Below the pieces are notes generated by a model. That model searched no databases. It was given only the letters and a program-made list of their open reading frames with translations, and was not told the DNA's origin. Of a stretch of 64,000 bases of DNA, positions 31,964 to 39,823 are shown piece by piece. Within the stretch, counting starts at the first letter, position 1, and each line of letters starts with the position of its first letter. The translations under genes were made by a program, and so were the position numbers. Source of the stretch: Cystobacter fuscus DSM 2262 (lineage in GTDB: Bacteria > Myxococcota > Myxococcia > Myxococcales > Myxococcaceae); contig NZ_ANAH02000006.1 in the NCBI RefSeq assembly GCF_000335475.2, positions 372,001 through 436,000 of the forward strand, written 5' to 3'.

Positions 31964-32655
31964 CCCGCCGCCACCCGCCGGGCGGCCTTCACTCCGTCCT
32001 CGTCCGACACGATGAAGCCCCCCTCCAGGCGCAGGGTGCGCTTCTGGTAGCGGGTGATGAGGCCGGTGTCGTGGGTGGCCACCATCACCGTGGTGCCGCG
32101 CACGTTCACGTCCATGAGCAGATCCATGATCTCCACGGTGAGCGCCGGGTCCAGGTTGCCCGTGGGCTCGTCGGCCAGAAGGATGGTGGGATCGTTGACG
32201 AGCGCGCGGGCGATGACGACGCGCTGCTGCTCACCCCCGGAGAGCTTGAGGGGCATGGAGCCCGCCTTGTGCTGCAGGCCCACGAGCTTGAGCATGCGGT
32301 GCACGCGCTCGCGCGCCTCGGCGCGGGGCACACCCAGCACGTCCAGGGTGAAGGCGACGTTGTCCTCCACGGTGCGGTGCGGCAGGAGCTTGAAGTCCTG
32401 GAACACCACGCCGATGTTGCGCCGCAGGTAGGGCACGGCCGACTCGCGGATGCGCGCGATGTTGCGCCCGCCCACGAGGATCTGCCCCTTGGTGGCCTTC
32501 TCCGCGCAGAAGATGAGCTTCATGAGCGTCGTCTTGCCCGCGCCCGAGGGGCCCGTGAGAAAGACGAACTCGCCCTTCTGCACATGCAGGTTGATGTCCG
32601 AGAGGACCGGCGGATCGCCCGGATAGGCCTTGTACACGTGGAACATCTGGATCAT
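31960..32655 (-). CDS. ftsE: Cell division ATP-binding protein FtsE
   Basis: ABC ATPase of 231 residues. Walker A GPSGAGKT at 35–42, Q-loop region [18 protein letters not shown], signature LSGGEQQR at 138–145, Walker [10 protein letters not shown] at 158–166, and H-loop MVATHD. The protein has the FtsE-typical [13 protein letters not shown] start. First gene of the ftsE–ftsX–envC operon; the 54-nt gap to the upstream gene may hold the promoter or allow read-through. Confidence 0.95.
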   Translation of the reverse strand: MIQMFHVYKAYPGDPPVLSDINLHVQKGEFVFLTGPSGAGKTTLMKLIFCAEKATKGQILVGGRNIARIRESAVPYLRRNIGVVFQDFKLLPHRTVEDNVAFTLDVLGVPRAEARERVHRMLKLVGLQHKAGSMPLKLSGGEQQRVVIARALVNDPTILLADEPTGNLDPALTVEIMDLLMDVNVRGTTVMVATHDTGLITRYQKRTLRLEGGFIVSDEDGVKAARRVAAG

Positions 32656-32709
32656 CGGCGGGGGCGATTATGGCCCCGCTCGCGCCGCATGTGCCACGGG
32701 ACAGGCGAG

Positions 32710-33255
32710 CTACTGGTTGTTGTCCTCGCCCGCCAGGTAGCTGAGGATGACCTCGTCCAGGCTCTTCTCGGAGATGAGATCCTCGCCGAACAGCGTCTCC
32801 ACGCCCACCTCGTTGATCTTCGGCTGCACCTGCAGGGCGCGCGCGGCGGCGATCTCCGGGGGGAGGTGGGAGGCGGGGGGCGCCGCGGGAGGAGGCGCCT
32901 TGGGGCCCGAGGGCGGCCGCGCGTGGGGCGCGTCCTCGGCGGAGCCGAGCTGCCCGGGCTGGTAGTGCCGCACGCCCGTCTCGTAGCCGTCGTACACCCC
33001 GTTGATGAGGTTGCGCAGCATCTCCTTGTGCTGCTCCTCCATCAACTCGCGCACGACCTCGGCGAGGCTCTCCGCGTTGAGGATGTCCGCGTAGGACGTC
33101 TTCTTCGACGCGAGGATGTTCCCGCCCACGAACAGGTGCGTGATGATGTGGGGATTGTTGACGCCCGAGTCCTCGGTCTGGACGTGGTAGACGCGACCCT
33201 TGTACTTGATGTTGTGGTTGAAGCCGGTGACGGCTTTTTCGAAGGTTTTCGCCAT
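32710..33255 (-). CDS. Conserved protein of unknown function
   Basis: A 181-residue soluble protein starting MAKTFEKAVTGFNHNIKYKGRVYHVQTEDSGVNNP; in-frame sequence further upstream is antisense noise. The N-terminal half (about 1–90) is a compact, highly ordered-looking domain (HIITHLFVGGNILASKKTSYADILNAE). A Pro/Ala-rich linker (about 105–135) leads to a short acidic tail (LISEKSLDEVILSYLAGEDNN). No catalytic motif is recognised. I recall similar proteins only from myxobacteria and relatives. It is transcribed toward ftsE and divergent from carF. Confidence 0.8.
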   Translation of the reverse strand: MAKTFEKAVTGFNHNIKYKGRVYHVQTEDSGVNNPHIITHLFVGGNILASKKTSYADILNAESLAEVVRELMEEQHKEMLRNLINGVYDGYETGVRHYQPGQLGSAEDAPHARPPSGPKAPPPAAPPASHLPPEIAAARALQVQPKINEVGVETLFGEDLISEKSLDEVILSYLAGEDNNQ

Positions 33256-33433
33256 GCCCGAGTGAGCGGACCGTAGCAGTGCGACCCGGGCGAAACAAGA
33301 AACGCGTCGGATTGTGTGCGACGTCCGCCTGCCGGCCAGCCCGAGAGCGGAGCAGACGGCCGGTTCGTTCACCATCAGACGCCGCTTCGCCTCCACATGG
33401 GATTAAAGTCCGTATCCCCCAGGGGGGAAGGCA

Positions 33434-33463
33434 GCGCCGGCGTTTCCCGGCGCGAGGGAAACG
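33434..33463 (+). promoter_or_regulatory. Two mutually exclusive hairpins at the carF ribosome site
   Basis: Hairpin A: GCGCCG (33434–33439) with CGGCGC (33448–33453). Hairpin B: CGTTTCCC (33441–33448) with GGGAAACG (33456–33463), a perfect 8-bp stem with a 7-nt loop. Hairpin B buries the GAGGG Shine-Dalgarno, three bases before the carF ATG at 33467; hairpin A leaves it free. They overlap and cannot both form. Confidence 0.5.
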
Positions 33464-33466
33464 ACG

Positions 33467-34321
33467 ATGAAGAACGAGCTCAAGAACCAACTGCGCCAGC
33501 AGGACGCCACCGTCCTGGCCCAAGGCTACTCTCCAGCGATCCGCGCCATGGAGGTGTTCAGCATCGTCGCCTTCGTGGCCCTGGAGTCGGCGCTCGTCTG
33601 GCGGCTGTGGGGCAACCCCCTGGTGGGCCCCTGGATGGTGCTGAGCGCCGTGCTGCTGGGCTACCTGGCCGCGGACTTCGTCTCCGGCCTCGTCCACTGG
33701 ATGGGGGACACCTGGGGCTCCACCGACATGCCCGTGCTCGGCAAGGCCTTCATCCGGCCCTTCCGTGAGCACCACGTGGACGAGAAGGCCATCACCCGGC
33801 ACGACTTCGTGGAGACCAACGGCAACAACTGCCTCGTGTCGCTGCCCGTGGCGCTGCTCGCCCTGCTGCTGCCCCACACCAGCGCCACCTGGGTGTTCCT
33901 CTCCAGCTTCCTCGGGGCGATGATCTTCTGGGTGATGGCGACCAACCAGTTCCACAAGTGGTCCCACACGGACACGCCGCCCGCGCTCATCGGCTTGCTG
34001 CAGCGCGTCCACCTCGTCCTGCCGCCGGACCACCACCGCATCCACCACACGGCGCCCTACGACAAGTACTACTGCATCACCGTGGGATGGATGAACAAGC
34101 CGCTCGCGCTCATCGGTTTCTTCCCGATGATGGAGCGCGTCATCACCTGGACCACGGGCCTGATTCCCCGCAAGGACGACATCGGCGCCGAAGCGGCCCT
34201 GGAGCTCTTCGAGACCCAGGCCGCCGACACGCCCCCCGTGGTGAAGGCCGCCCAGGAGCTGCTCGAGGGCAGTGCGCTCGCCGAGGAGCCCGCTGCCGTG
34301 TCCCCGGTGCGGCCGTCCTGA
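33467..34321 (+). CDS. carF: Plasmanylethanolamine desaturase CarF (Kua/TMEM189 family)
   Basis: Di-iron membrane desaturase that makes the vinyl-ether bond of plasmalogens; in Myxococcus xanthus CarF is needed for light and singlet-oxygen signalling to carotenoid genes. 284 residues, about four membrane segments (30–48, 56–76, 122–138, 143–160). The conserved His set is complete: His78 (HWMGDTWGS), His102/103 and His112 (REHHVDEKAITRHDFVETNGNN), His163 and His167 (FHKWSH), His189/190 and His193/194 (DHHRIHH). The C-terminal 45 residues are Ala/Glu-rich and variable. Single gene; 211 nt of upstream DNA holds hairpins over the ribosome site. Confidence 0.95.
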   Translation: MKNELKNQLRQQDATVLAQGYSPAIRAMEVFSIVAFVALESALVWRLWGNPLVGPWMVLSAVLLGYLAADFVSGLVHWMGDTWGSTDMPVLGKAFIRPFREHHVDEKAITRHDFVETNGNNCLVSLPVALLALLLPHTSATWVFLSSFLGAMIFWVMATNQFHKWSHTDTPPALIGLLQRVHLVLPPDHHRIHHTAPYDKYYCITVGWMNKPLALIGFFPMMERVITWTTGLIPRKDDIGAEAALELFETQAADTPPVVKAAQELLEGSALAEEPAAVSPVRPS

Positions 34322-34323
34322 CA

Positions 34324-34338
34324 CACCGCCGCGCGGTG
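34324..34338. terminator. Short hairpin between convergent carF and murI
   Basis: CACCGC (34324–34329) and GCGGTG (34333–34338) form a 6-bp stem with a 3-nt loop within the 27-nt gap between the two stop codons. No U-tract. Probably contributes to termination in both directions. Confidence 0.45.
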
Positions 34339-34348
34339 GCCCGGCCCC

Positions 34349-35167
34349 TCAGAAGGTCAGGTCCACCTGCTCCGCCGAGGGGATGCGCCGCCCGAGGAAG
34401 CGCTCCCCCACCTCCACGAAGCGCTCGGGCACGTCGGTGACGAAGAAGTGGTGGGAGGGGGCACGTCCCGCCGGAGCCAGCAGCCCGCGCTCCTCCAGCA
34501 GCCCCGCCACCACCTCGACGGTGGCCTCGGCCGAGTCCACCAGCGCCACCTCGGGGCCGACCACCTCCGCGATGATGTCCTTGATCAACGGATAGTGCGT
34601 GCAGCCCAGCACCAGCGTGTCCACCCCGCCGCGCACGAACTCCCCCAGGTACTCGCGCGCCACCAGCCGCGGCACTTCTCCGGAGAGCCAGCCCTCCTCG
34701 GCCAGGGGAACGAACAGAGGACACGCCCGGGCCTTCACCCGCACGCCCGCCGGTCCGGCCGCCGCCTCCAATTCGCGCTGGTAGGCCCCGGAGCGGATGG
34801 TGCCCGGCGTGCCGATGACGCCCACCTGTCCCCCCCGGGTGCGCCGCAGCGCCGCCCTCGCCCCGGGAGCGATCACCCCCACCACCGGGACCGGCAGCGC
34901 CGCCGACAGCGCGGGCAGCGCCACCGCCGAGGCCGTGTTGCACGCCACCACCAGCACCTTGATGCCGCGCTCCAGGAGGAACTCCGCGTTCTTCAGCGAG
35001 TAGCGCGTCACCACCTCCCCGGACTTGGTGCCATACGGCACCCGGGCCGTGTCACCCAGGTACAGGGTGCTCTCGCCGGGAAGCTGGGACATCAGGGACT
35101 TGAGGACGGTGAGCCCTCCCACACCTGAATCGAAGACACCGATGGGACTGTGGCTGTCTGGCCGCAT
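34349..35167 (-). CDS. murI: Glutamate racemase
   Basis: Makes D-glutamate for peptidoglycan; 272 residues, normal length. The two catalytic cysteines are Cys76 (VACNTASA) and Cys189 (LGCTHYPLI). The N-terminus GVFDSGVGGLTVLK and the phosphate/substrate segment YLGDTARVPYGTKS are canonical. The start at 35167 (MRPDSHSP) is preferred because AGGAG lies eight bases upstream; an in-frame ATG at 35197 is possible. Convergent with carF. Confidence 0.95.
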   Translation of the reverse strand: MRPDSHSPIGVFDSGVGGLTVLKSLMSQLPGESTLYLGDTARVPYGTKSGEVVTRYSLKNAEFLLERGIKVLVVACNTASAVALPALSAALPVPVVGVIAPGARAALRRTRGGQVGVIGTPGTIRSGAYQRELEAAAGPAGVRVKARACPLFVPLAEEGWLSGEVPRLVAREYLGEFVRGGVDTLVLGCTHYPLIKDIIAEVVGPEVALVDSAEATVEVVAGLLEERGLLAPAGRAPSHHFFVTDVPERFVEVGERFLGRRIPSAEQVDLTF

Positions 35168-35220
35168 GACGGGGGCTCCTATCACGTTTGATGCCAACCC
35201 ATGGCGGCCCCCGCAAAGCA

Positions 35221-35250
35221 GAAGGGCCGAGGCAGTGGCCCCGGCCCTTC
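35221..35250 (-). terminator. Intrinsic-type terminator of the lipoprotein gene
   Basis: GAAGGGCCG (35221–35229) and CGGCCCTTC (35242–35250) form a perfect 9-bp stem. It lies 22 nt beyond the stop of the minus-strand lipoprotein gene and is followed on that strand by TGCTTTGC, a weak T-rich tract. Confidence 0.6.
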
Positions 35251-35271
35251 CCCACTCCGCGTCGCGGTGGA

Positions 35272-36348
35272 CTAGTAGTGGCGCTGGAGGTTGACGGTGT
35301 AGGAGTCCGCTTCCGTCTTCTGGACGAAGGCCGTCACCGTCAGCGTGGGCGGGTTGTTCAGGTTGGAGTAGCTCACCTGTGAGCCGCTCATGCCCTTGAT
35401 GATCACGTCGTACTGCCCGGGCCTCAGGTACTTGTAGAGGATGGGTGCGCCCGTGCAGGCCTTCGCATCGCCCTCCTCCCCGTAGACGAGCTTGCCCGTC
35501 ACCCGATCTCGCATGTTGATGCGCACCCCGGTGACCCCCGCCTGCTCACACGTCTTCTGTATGGAGCCGTCGAGCAACTCCCAGCGCAGCGACATGCCAC
35601 CCACCGCCCAGAGGGTGTAGGACACCGAGATGGGACTGCCCGCCTGCGTCGTCAGCGTCCCGCTGCGGTAGTAGTAGGGCGTCGCCCCCGTGCTGGTGAC
35701 CTTCATGCCCACGAACTCGATGGAGTGAGTGCCGGGCGCCAGGAAGGGCGAGGAGATCTGCTTGCCACCGCTGCCCTCCTCACATTGCAGGCGCGTCCAC
35801 TCGCCATTGTCGATGCGCACGTCCACGTGGGTCACCCCCGCCTGGGCGCAGGTGGGGTTGGAGTTGTTGGTATTGCCCTCGAAGGACCAGGAGACGTAGG
35901 CGAAGGAGCTGCCACCGCCCTGGGGGGTGAGGTTGACGTTCACGCGGATGTCGCCGTTCACCGTGAAGTCGCCGCTGGCCCGGTAGAGCACCTTGTTGTC
36001 GTAGCCCCGCGCCTCCAGCGTGTAGCTGTAGGTCCGGGGCAGGAAGTCGTGCAGCACGATGCCATCCGACCCCCCGGTGTTGCAGGCGTACACACCGCCA
36101 TTGTGGAGCGTCTCACCGGGGATGGAGATGCGGATGCTCTTCACCTCGGGCACGTCCGCGCAGCGGCCCTCCCCGATGTTGCCGAACGTCCAGAGGAACA
36201 TCACGTCCCCGGGATAGGTCGGCGTGGGCCGCGGCGGCGGGTCCGACGGCGTGTAGCAGCAGGGGCCGTCATCATCTCTGTCGACGATGATGCAGCCCGA
36301 ACCGGCCATGGTCAGACAGAGGAATGCGAGCAGGATTCTGGCGTTCAT
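35272..36348 (-). CDS. Lipoprotein with three internal repeats
   Basis: A 358-residue lipoprotein (MNARILLAFLCLTMAGSGC, lipobox Cys19) with no recognised family. The mature part is three copies of a roughly 105-residue beta-rich unit. Each begins with a Trp/Phe-rich strand and a conserved Cys motif (WTFGNIGEGRCADVPEVKSIRI, WSFEGNTNNSNPTCAQAGVTHVDVRI, WELLDGSIQKTCEQAGVTGVRINM), has a second Cys (VYACNTGG, RLQCEEGS, AKACTGAP) and ends with a tyrosine-rich strand (LPRTYSYTLEARGYDN, LAPGTHSIEFVGM, LRPGQYDVIIKGM). The Cys pair per unit suggests disulfides in the periplasm or on the surface. The upstream 172 nt separates it from divergent tolQ. Confidence 0.82.
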   Translation of the reverse strand: MNARILLAFLCLTMAGSGCIIVDRDDDGPCCYTPSDPPPRPTPTYPGDVMFLWTFGNIGEGRCADVPEVKSIRISIPGETLHNGGVYACNTGGSDGIVLHDFLPRTYSYTLEARGYDNKVLYRASGDFTVNGDIRVNVNLTPQGGGSSFAYVSWSFEGNTNNSNPTCAQAGVTHVDVRIDNGEWTRLQCEEGSGGKQISSPFLAPGTHSIEFVGMKVTSTGATPYYYRSGTLTTQAGSPISVSYTLWAVGGMSLRWELLDGSIQKTCEQAGVTGVRINMRDRVTGKLVYGEEGDAKACTGAPILYKYLRPGQYDVIIKGMSGSQVSYSNLNNPPTLTVTAFVQKTEADSYTVNLQRHY

Positions 36349-36520
36349 GGAAGCGCTCTCGGGTGGGGAAGGGGGCGAGCGGGCGTACAGCCCGCCACAC
36401 TTCTCCCTGGACGCCCCATCCCGGGAATTATTCATTCCGTTCGCCGCAGCAACCAACCAACCCCAGTCCCCCCGGGCTTTGTTTGACCCACCCGGACCCA
36501 GGTGTTACGGCCTGCACCCC

Positions 36521-37231
36521 ATGTTGATGCCCCGCTTCCCCCTGGCGCTCGGCGCCATGAACTACGTGCAGATCCTCCAGGATGCGTCCTTCCTGGAGCT
36601 GGGTGTCCTGGGCCTGCTCATGGTCGTCTCCGTGGCCTCCTGGGCGCTCATCGCCCTCAAGGCCACCCAGCTCGCGCGCGCCCGGAGCCAGTCCCTCGCC
36701 TTCCTCGACACCTTCTGGAAGGCCTCCCGCCTGGAGACCATCTACCAGGACGCGCAGAAGCTCGAGGGCTCGCCGCTGTCCAAGGTGTTCTGCGCCGGGT
36801 ACGAGGAGCTGACCAAGCTCGCCCAGGCGAAGGAGGGCGCCAGCGGCGCCATGGCCGAGCGGCTCGGCGGCATCGAGAACGTGGAGCGGGCGCTCAACCG
36901 GGCCTCGACCAATCAGCTCACGGACCTGGAGGCGCGCGTGTCCTTCCTGGGCACGGTGGGCTCGGCCGCGCCCTTCGTGGGCCTGTTCGGCACGGTCATC
37001 GGCATCCTCAACGCCTTCAACTCCATCGCCGAGCAGGGCAACGCCACGCTCGCCACGGTGGCCGCCCCCGTGGGCAACGCGCTGTTCGCCACCGCCGCGG
37101 GCCTCTTCGCCGCCATCCCCGCGGTGGTCGCCTACAACTCGTTCATCAGCCGCATCAAGGTGTTCGACACGGAGATGGCCAACTTCTCCGCGGACTTCCT
37201 CAACATCGTCAAGCGGCACTTCTTCCGCTAG
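36521..37231 (+). CDS. tolQ: TolQ/ExbB-type proton channel protein
   Basis: MotA/TolQ/ExbB channel of 236 residues. Three transmembrane segments: about 25–45 (LELGVLGLLMVVSVASWALIALK), about 145–170 (LGTVGSAAPFVGLFGTVIGILNAF) and about 185–210 (VGNALFATAAGLFAAIPAVVAYN). The second and third carry the conserved GTVIGI and TAAGL motifs. It uses proton flow to energise TolR/TolA. The start is uncertain: ATG 36521, 36527 or 36557 (MNYVQILQDAS); none has a strong ribosome site. First gene of tolQ–tolR–tolA–tolB. Confidence 0.92.
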   Translation: MLMPRFPLALGAMNYVQILQDASFLELGVLGLLMVVSVASWALIALKATQLARARSQSLAFLDTFWKASRLETIYQDAQKLEGSPLSKVFCAGYEELTKLAQAKEGASGAMAERLGGIENVERALNRASTNQLTDLEARVSFLGTVGSAAPFVGLFGTVIGILNAFNSIAEQGNATLATVAAPVGNALFATAAGLFAAIPAVVAYNSFISRIKVFDTEMANFSADFLNIVKRHFFR

Positions 37232-37246
37232 GGAGCACGGCACACC

Positions 37247-37714
37247 ATGGGCATGGGCTCCAACTCCAACAAGGGAAGTGGCCGCGTCACCATGAGCGAG
37301 ATCAACGTCACGCCCATGGTGGACGTGATGCTGGTGCTGCTCATCATCTTCATGGTGACCGCGCCCCTCATCCAGCAGGGCGTCAAGGTGAACCTGCCCG
37401 AGGCGCGCGCCGCCGCGGTGGAGGCCTCCGACAAGAAGCTCGTGCTGTCCATCGACGCGCAGCGCCGCGTGTACCTCGGCGAGGCCGAGGTGCTCATGGC
37501 CGAGCTGGAGAAGAAGCTCGCCACCAACGCCAAGGCCCAGGCGGACAAGGAGCTCTACCTCCACGCGGACCGGGACGTGCCCTACGGCGTGGTGGTGGAC
37601 GTCATGGCCGCCGCGCAGCGCGCGGGCATCACCAACGTGGGGATGATCACCGATCCCTCCGCGGGTGGCCGGGCCTCGGCCTCCAGTAAGGGAAAGAAGG
37701 AGGCGCGACGCTAG
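37247..37714 (+). CDS. tolR: TolR/ExbD-type biopolymer transport protein
   Basis: A 155-residue single-pass membrane protein. The transmembrane segment VTPMVDVMLVLLIIFMVTAPL carries the conserved Asp (MVD) that takes part in proton transfer. A periplasmic domain follows (VKVNLPEARAAAVEASDKKLVLSI, LYLHADRDVPYGVVVDVMAAAQRAGITNVGMITDP). The Lys-rich C-terminus is short. 15 nt after tolQ and 3 nt before tolA, so co-translated. Confidence 0.94.
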   Translation: MGMGSNSNKGSGRVTMSEINVTPMVDVMLVLLIIFMVTAPLIQQGVKVNLPEARAAAVEASDKKLVLSIDAQRRVYLGEAEVLMAELEKKLATNAKAQADKELYLHADRDVPYGVVVDVMAAAQRAGITNVGMITDPSAGGRASASSKGKKEARR

Positions 37715-37717
37715 CCC

Positions 37718-38494
37718 ATGCATCCCGCCGCCAATCAGAGCCTGCTCGCCTCGCGTCCCTCGCGCGTGGGCCGCTTCCTGGGCATCTCCCTCGCGGGCCA
37801 CGCCCTGGTGCTGGCTGCCGTGGGCGTCTACACCACCTGGTTCCAGGCGCCTCCCCTGAAGCTGGAGCAGACGCCCATCCGCGCCACCCTCGTGCGCCTG
37901 GGCAAGCCCCGGGACGAGAAGCTCCTGCCCCGCAAGGAGCAACCCCCGCCGCCGCCACCCAAGAAGGTGGAGGCGCCGCCCTCGCCCACGCCCCCGCCGC
38001 CCGAGCCTCCCCCGGAAGCCGTGGCCATCCCGAGCCTCAAGCCGGAGCCCGCCCCCAAGCCCGCGCCCCAGCGCGGAGAGACCCAGGGCGAGAACCGCCG
38101 CGATCGGCTCTTCGGGGCCTTCGACAAGCTCGCCAAGCCCTCCAAGCAGGAGGAAGAACCCGAGGGCGCCGAGGATGGCGACCCCAACGGCGACGCGGCC
38201 AAGGCCGAGGGCGAGCGCTACTTCGGCCTCATCTCCTCGCAGGTGCGCCGCCACTACAACGTCGCGGACACCATCCCCGACAACGAACGGTTGATGCTCA
38301 AGGCCCAGGTGGCCATGCGCCTGGGCCGCGCCGGAGAGGTCATCGAGGCACGGCTGGCCAAGGCCAGCGGCAATACCCTCTTCGACTCGGCCGTGCTGTC
38401 CGCGGTGAAGAAGGCATCCCCCTTCTCGCCTCCCCCCGATCCCTTGCGCGACATGCTGCAGAAGAGCGGCATCGTCCTGGAGTTCAGTCCGTGA
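37718..38494 (+). CDS. tolA: TonB/TolA-type energy transducer
   Basis: A 258-residue periplasm-spanning protein. The N-terminal transmembrane anchor GISLAGHALVLAAVGVYTTW contains the SxxxH motif (Ser24, His28) that couples TonB and TolA to their channels. A Pro/Lys/Glu-rich stalk (about 65–120, with PPPPPKKVEAPPSPTPPPPEPPP) leads to a C-terminal domain (about 165–258, YFGLISSQVRRHYNVADTIP, ASGNTLFDSAVLSAVKKASPFSPPP) of the TonB C-terminal type. The position before tolB argues for a TolA role. It overlaps tolB by 4 nt. Confidence 0.9.
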   Translation: MHPAANQSLLASRPSRVGRFLGISLAGHALVLAAVGVYTTWFQAPPLKLEQTPIRATLVRLGKPRDEKLLPRKEQPPPPPPKKVEAPPSPTPPPPEPPPEAVAIPSLKPEPAPKPAPQRGETQGENRRDRLFGAFDKLAKPSKQEEEPEGAEDGDPNGDAAKAEGERYFGLISSQVRRHYNVADTIPDNERLMLKAQVAMRLGRAGEVIEARLAKASGNTLFDSAVLSAVKKASPFSPPPDPLRDMLQKSGIVLEFSP

Positions 38495-39780
38495 ACGTGA
38501 AAGCCCTCCTCGCCTCCCTGGTGTTGTCGTTGCCGCTCGCGGCGCTCGCCCAGGCGCCCGTCATCCAGATCTCCGGCGCCACCTTCCAGCCCCTTCCGCT
38601 CGCCCTCTCCACACCCCTCACCCAGGGTGGCGAGGTCAAGTCCTCCGCCACCGCGGTGGATGACGCGCTCCTGTTCGACCTGCGCGCCTCGGGCCTCTTC
38701 CAGATGCTCGATCGGGCCAGCTTCCTCGCCGACGCCAAGGAAGGCATGACGGCGGGCAGCATCAACTTCGCGCGCTGGGCGGACGTGGGCGCCGAGGCCC
38801 TGGTGAAGTACACCCTCACGCGCGAGGGCGACGAGCTCAAGGCCGAGGCGCGCGTGTTCAACGTGGGCAACGGCCGCGAGGAGTTCAAGACGGCCCAGAG
38901 CGGCCCCACCGCCCAGCCCTCGCAGCTCGCCCACAAGGTCGCCGACGCCATCTACCGCCACTACACCCGCGAGCCGAGCCCGTTCCTCGTCCCCATCACC
39001 TACGTGCGCAAGTCGGGCGCCAACCGGGACGTGTGGGTGGCGGACTGGGACGGGCGCAACGCCCGGCAGGTGACCCAGGGCGGCATCAACCTGCTGCCCG
39101 CGCTCGGGCCCGACGGTCAGCTGGGCTACACCTCGTACCAGCAGGGCAAGCCGGACCTGTACGTCCGCAAGTCGGGCGGAGACACGATCCGGCTCAAGAC
39201 GAACGAGGGCCAGATGGCCACCGGCATCGCCTTCTCGCCGGATGGCAAGCGCGTGGCCTACGCCCTCGCGGATGACGAGAGCGCGCAGATCTGGGTGGCG
39301 AACGCCAATGGCGAGGGCGCCCGGCAGCTCACCGACACGCGCTTCGGCATCAACACCAGCCCCGCCTGGTCTCCGGATGGCAAGCGCATCGCCTTCGTGT
39401 CCAATCGCGGAGGCTCTCCCCAGGTGTACGTGATGAACGCGGATGGCTCCGCCGTGCGGCGCCTCACCTTCCAGGGCAACTACAACCAGACGCCCAACTG
39501 GTCCCCACGCGGCGATCTCATCGCCTTCACCGCGCGCGACGAGCGCAACGCCTTCGATCTCTTCACCGTCCACGTGGACACCGGGAAGATCAGCCGCCTC
39601 ACCCAGGATCAGGCCAACAACGAGGAGCCGAGCTTCTCGCCCAACGGGCGCCTGGTGCTCTTCACCTCCACGCGCAACGGCCCCTCGCAGCTCTTCGTCA
39701 TGACGGCGGAAGGCAACAACCCCCTGCCCCTGCCCGTCCAGGACAAGGCCGCCATCACCACGCCCGACTGGGGCCGCTAA
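38491..39780 (+). CDS. tolB: Tol-Pal system beta-propeller protein TolB
   Basis: Periplasmic protein of 429 residues linking Tol to Pal during outer-membrane constriction. Signal peptide (LLASLVLSLPLAALAQA), N-terminal domain to about residue 150 (LFQMLDRASFL, INFARWADVGAEALV) and a six-bladed propeller with repeated motifs GIAFSPDGKRVAY, SPAWSPDGKRIAFVSNRGGSPQVYVMNADGS and NEEPSFSPNGRLVLFTSTRNG. GTG start overlapping the tolA stop. No pal gene follows; the next gene is an aminotransferase. Confidence 0.95.
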   Translation: MNVKALLASLVLSLPLAALAQAPVIQISGATFQPLPLALSTPLTQGGEVKSSATAVDDALLFDLRASGLFQMLDRASFLADAKEGMTAGSINFARWADVGAEALVKYTLTREGDELKAEARVFNVGNGREEFKTAQSGPTAQPSQLAHKVADAIYRHYTREPSPFLVPITYVRKSGANRDVWVADWDGRNARQVTQGGINLLPALGPDGQLGYTSYQQGKPDLYVRKSGGDTIRLKTNEGQMATGIAFSPDGKRVAYALADDESAQIWVANANGEGARQLTDTRFGINTSPAWSPDGKRIAFVSNRGGSPQVYVMNADGSAVRRLTFQGNYNQTPNWSPRGDLIAFTARDERNAFDLFTVHVDTGKISRLTQDQANNEEPSFSPNGRLVLFTSTRNGPSQLFVMTAEGNNPLPLPVQDKAAITTPDWGR

Positions 39781-39823
39781 ACGCTCCCGCCCGAGGGGGA
39801 CTGCGTCTACACTCCCCGGCCCC

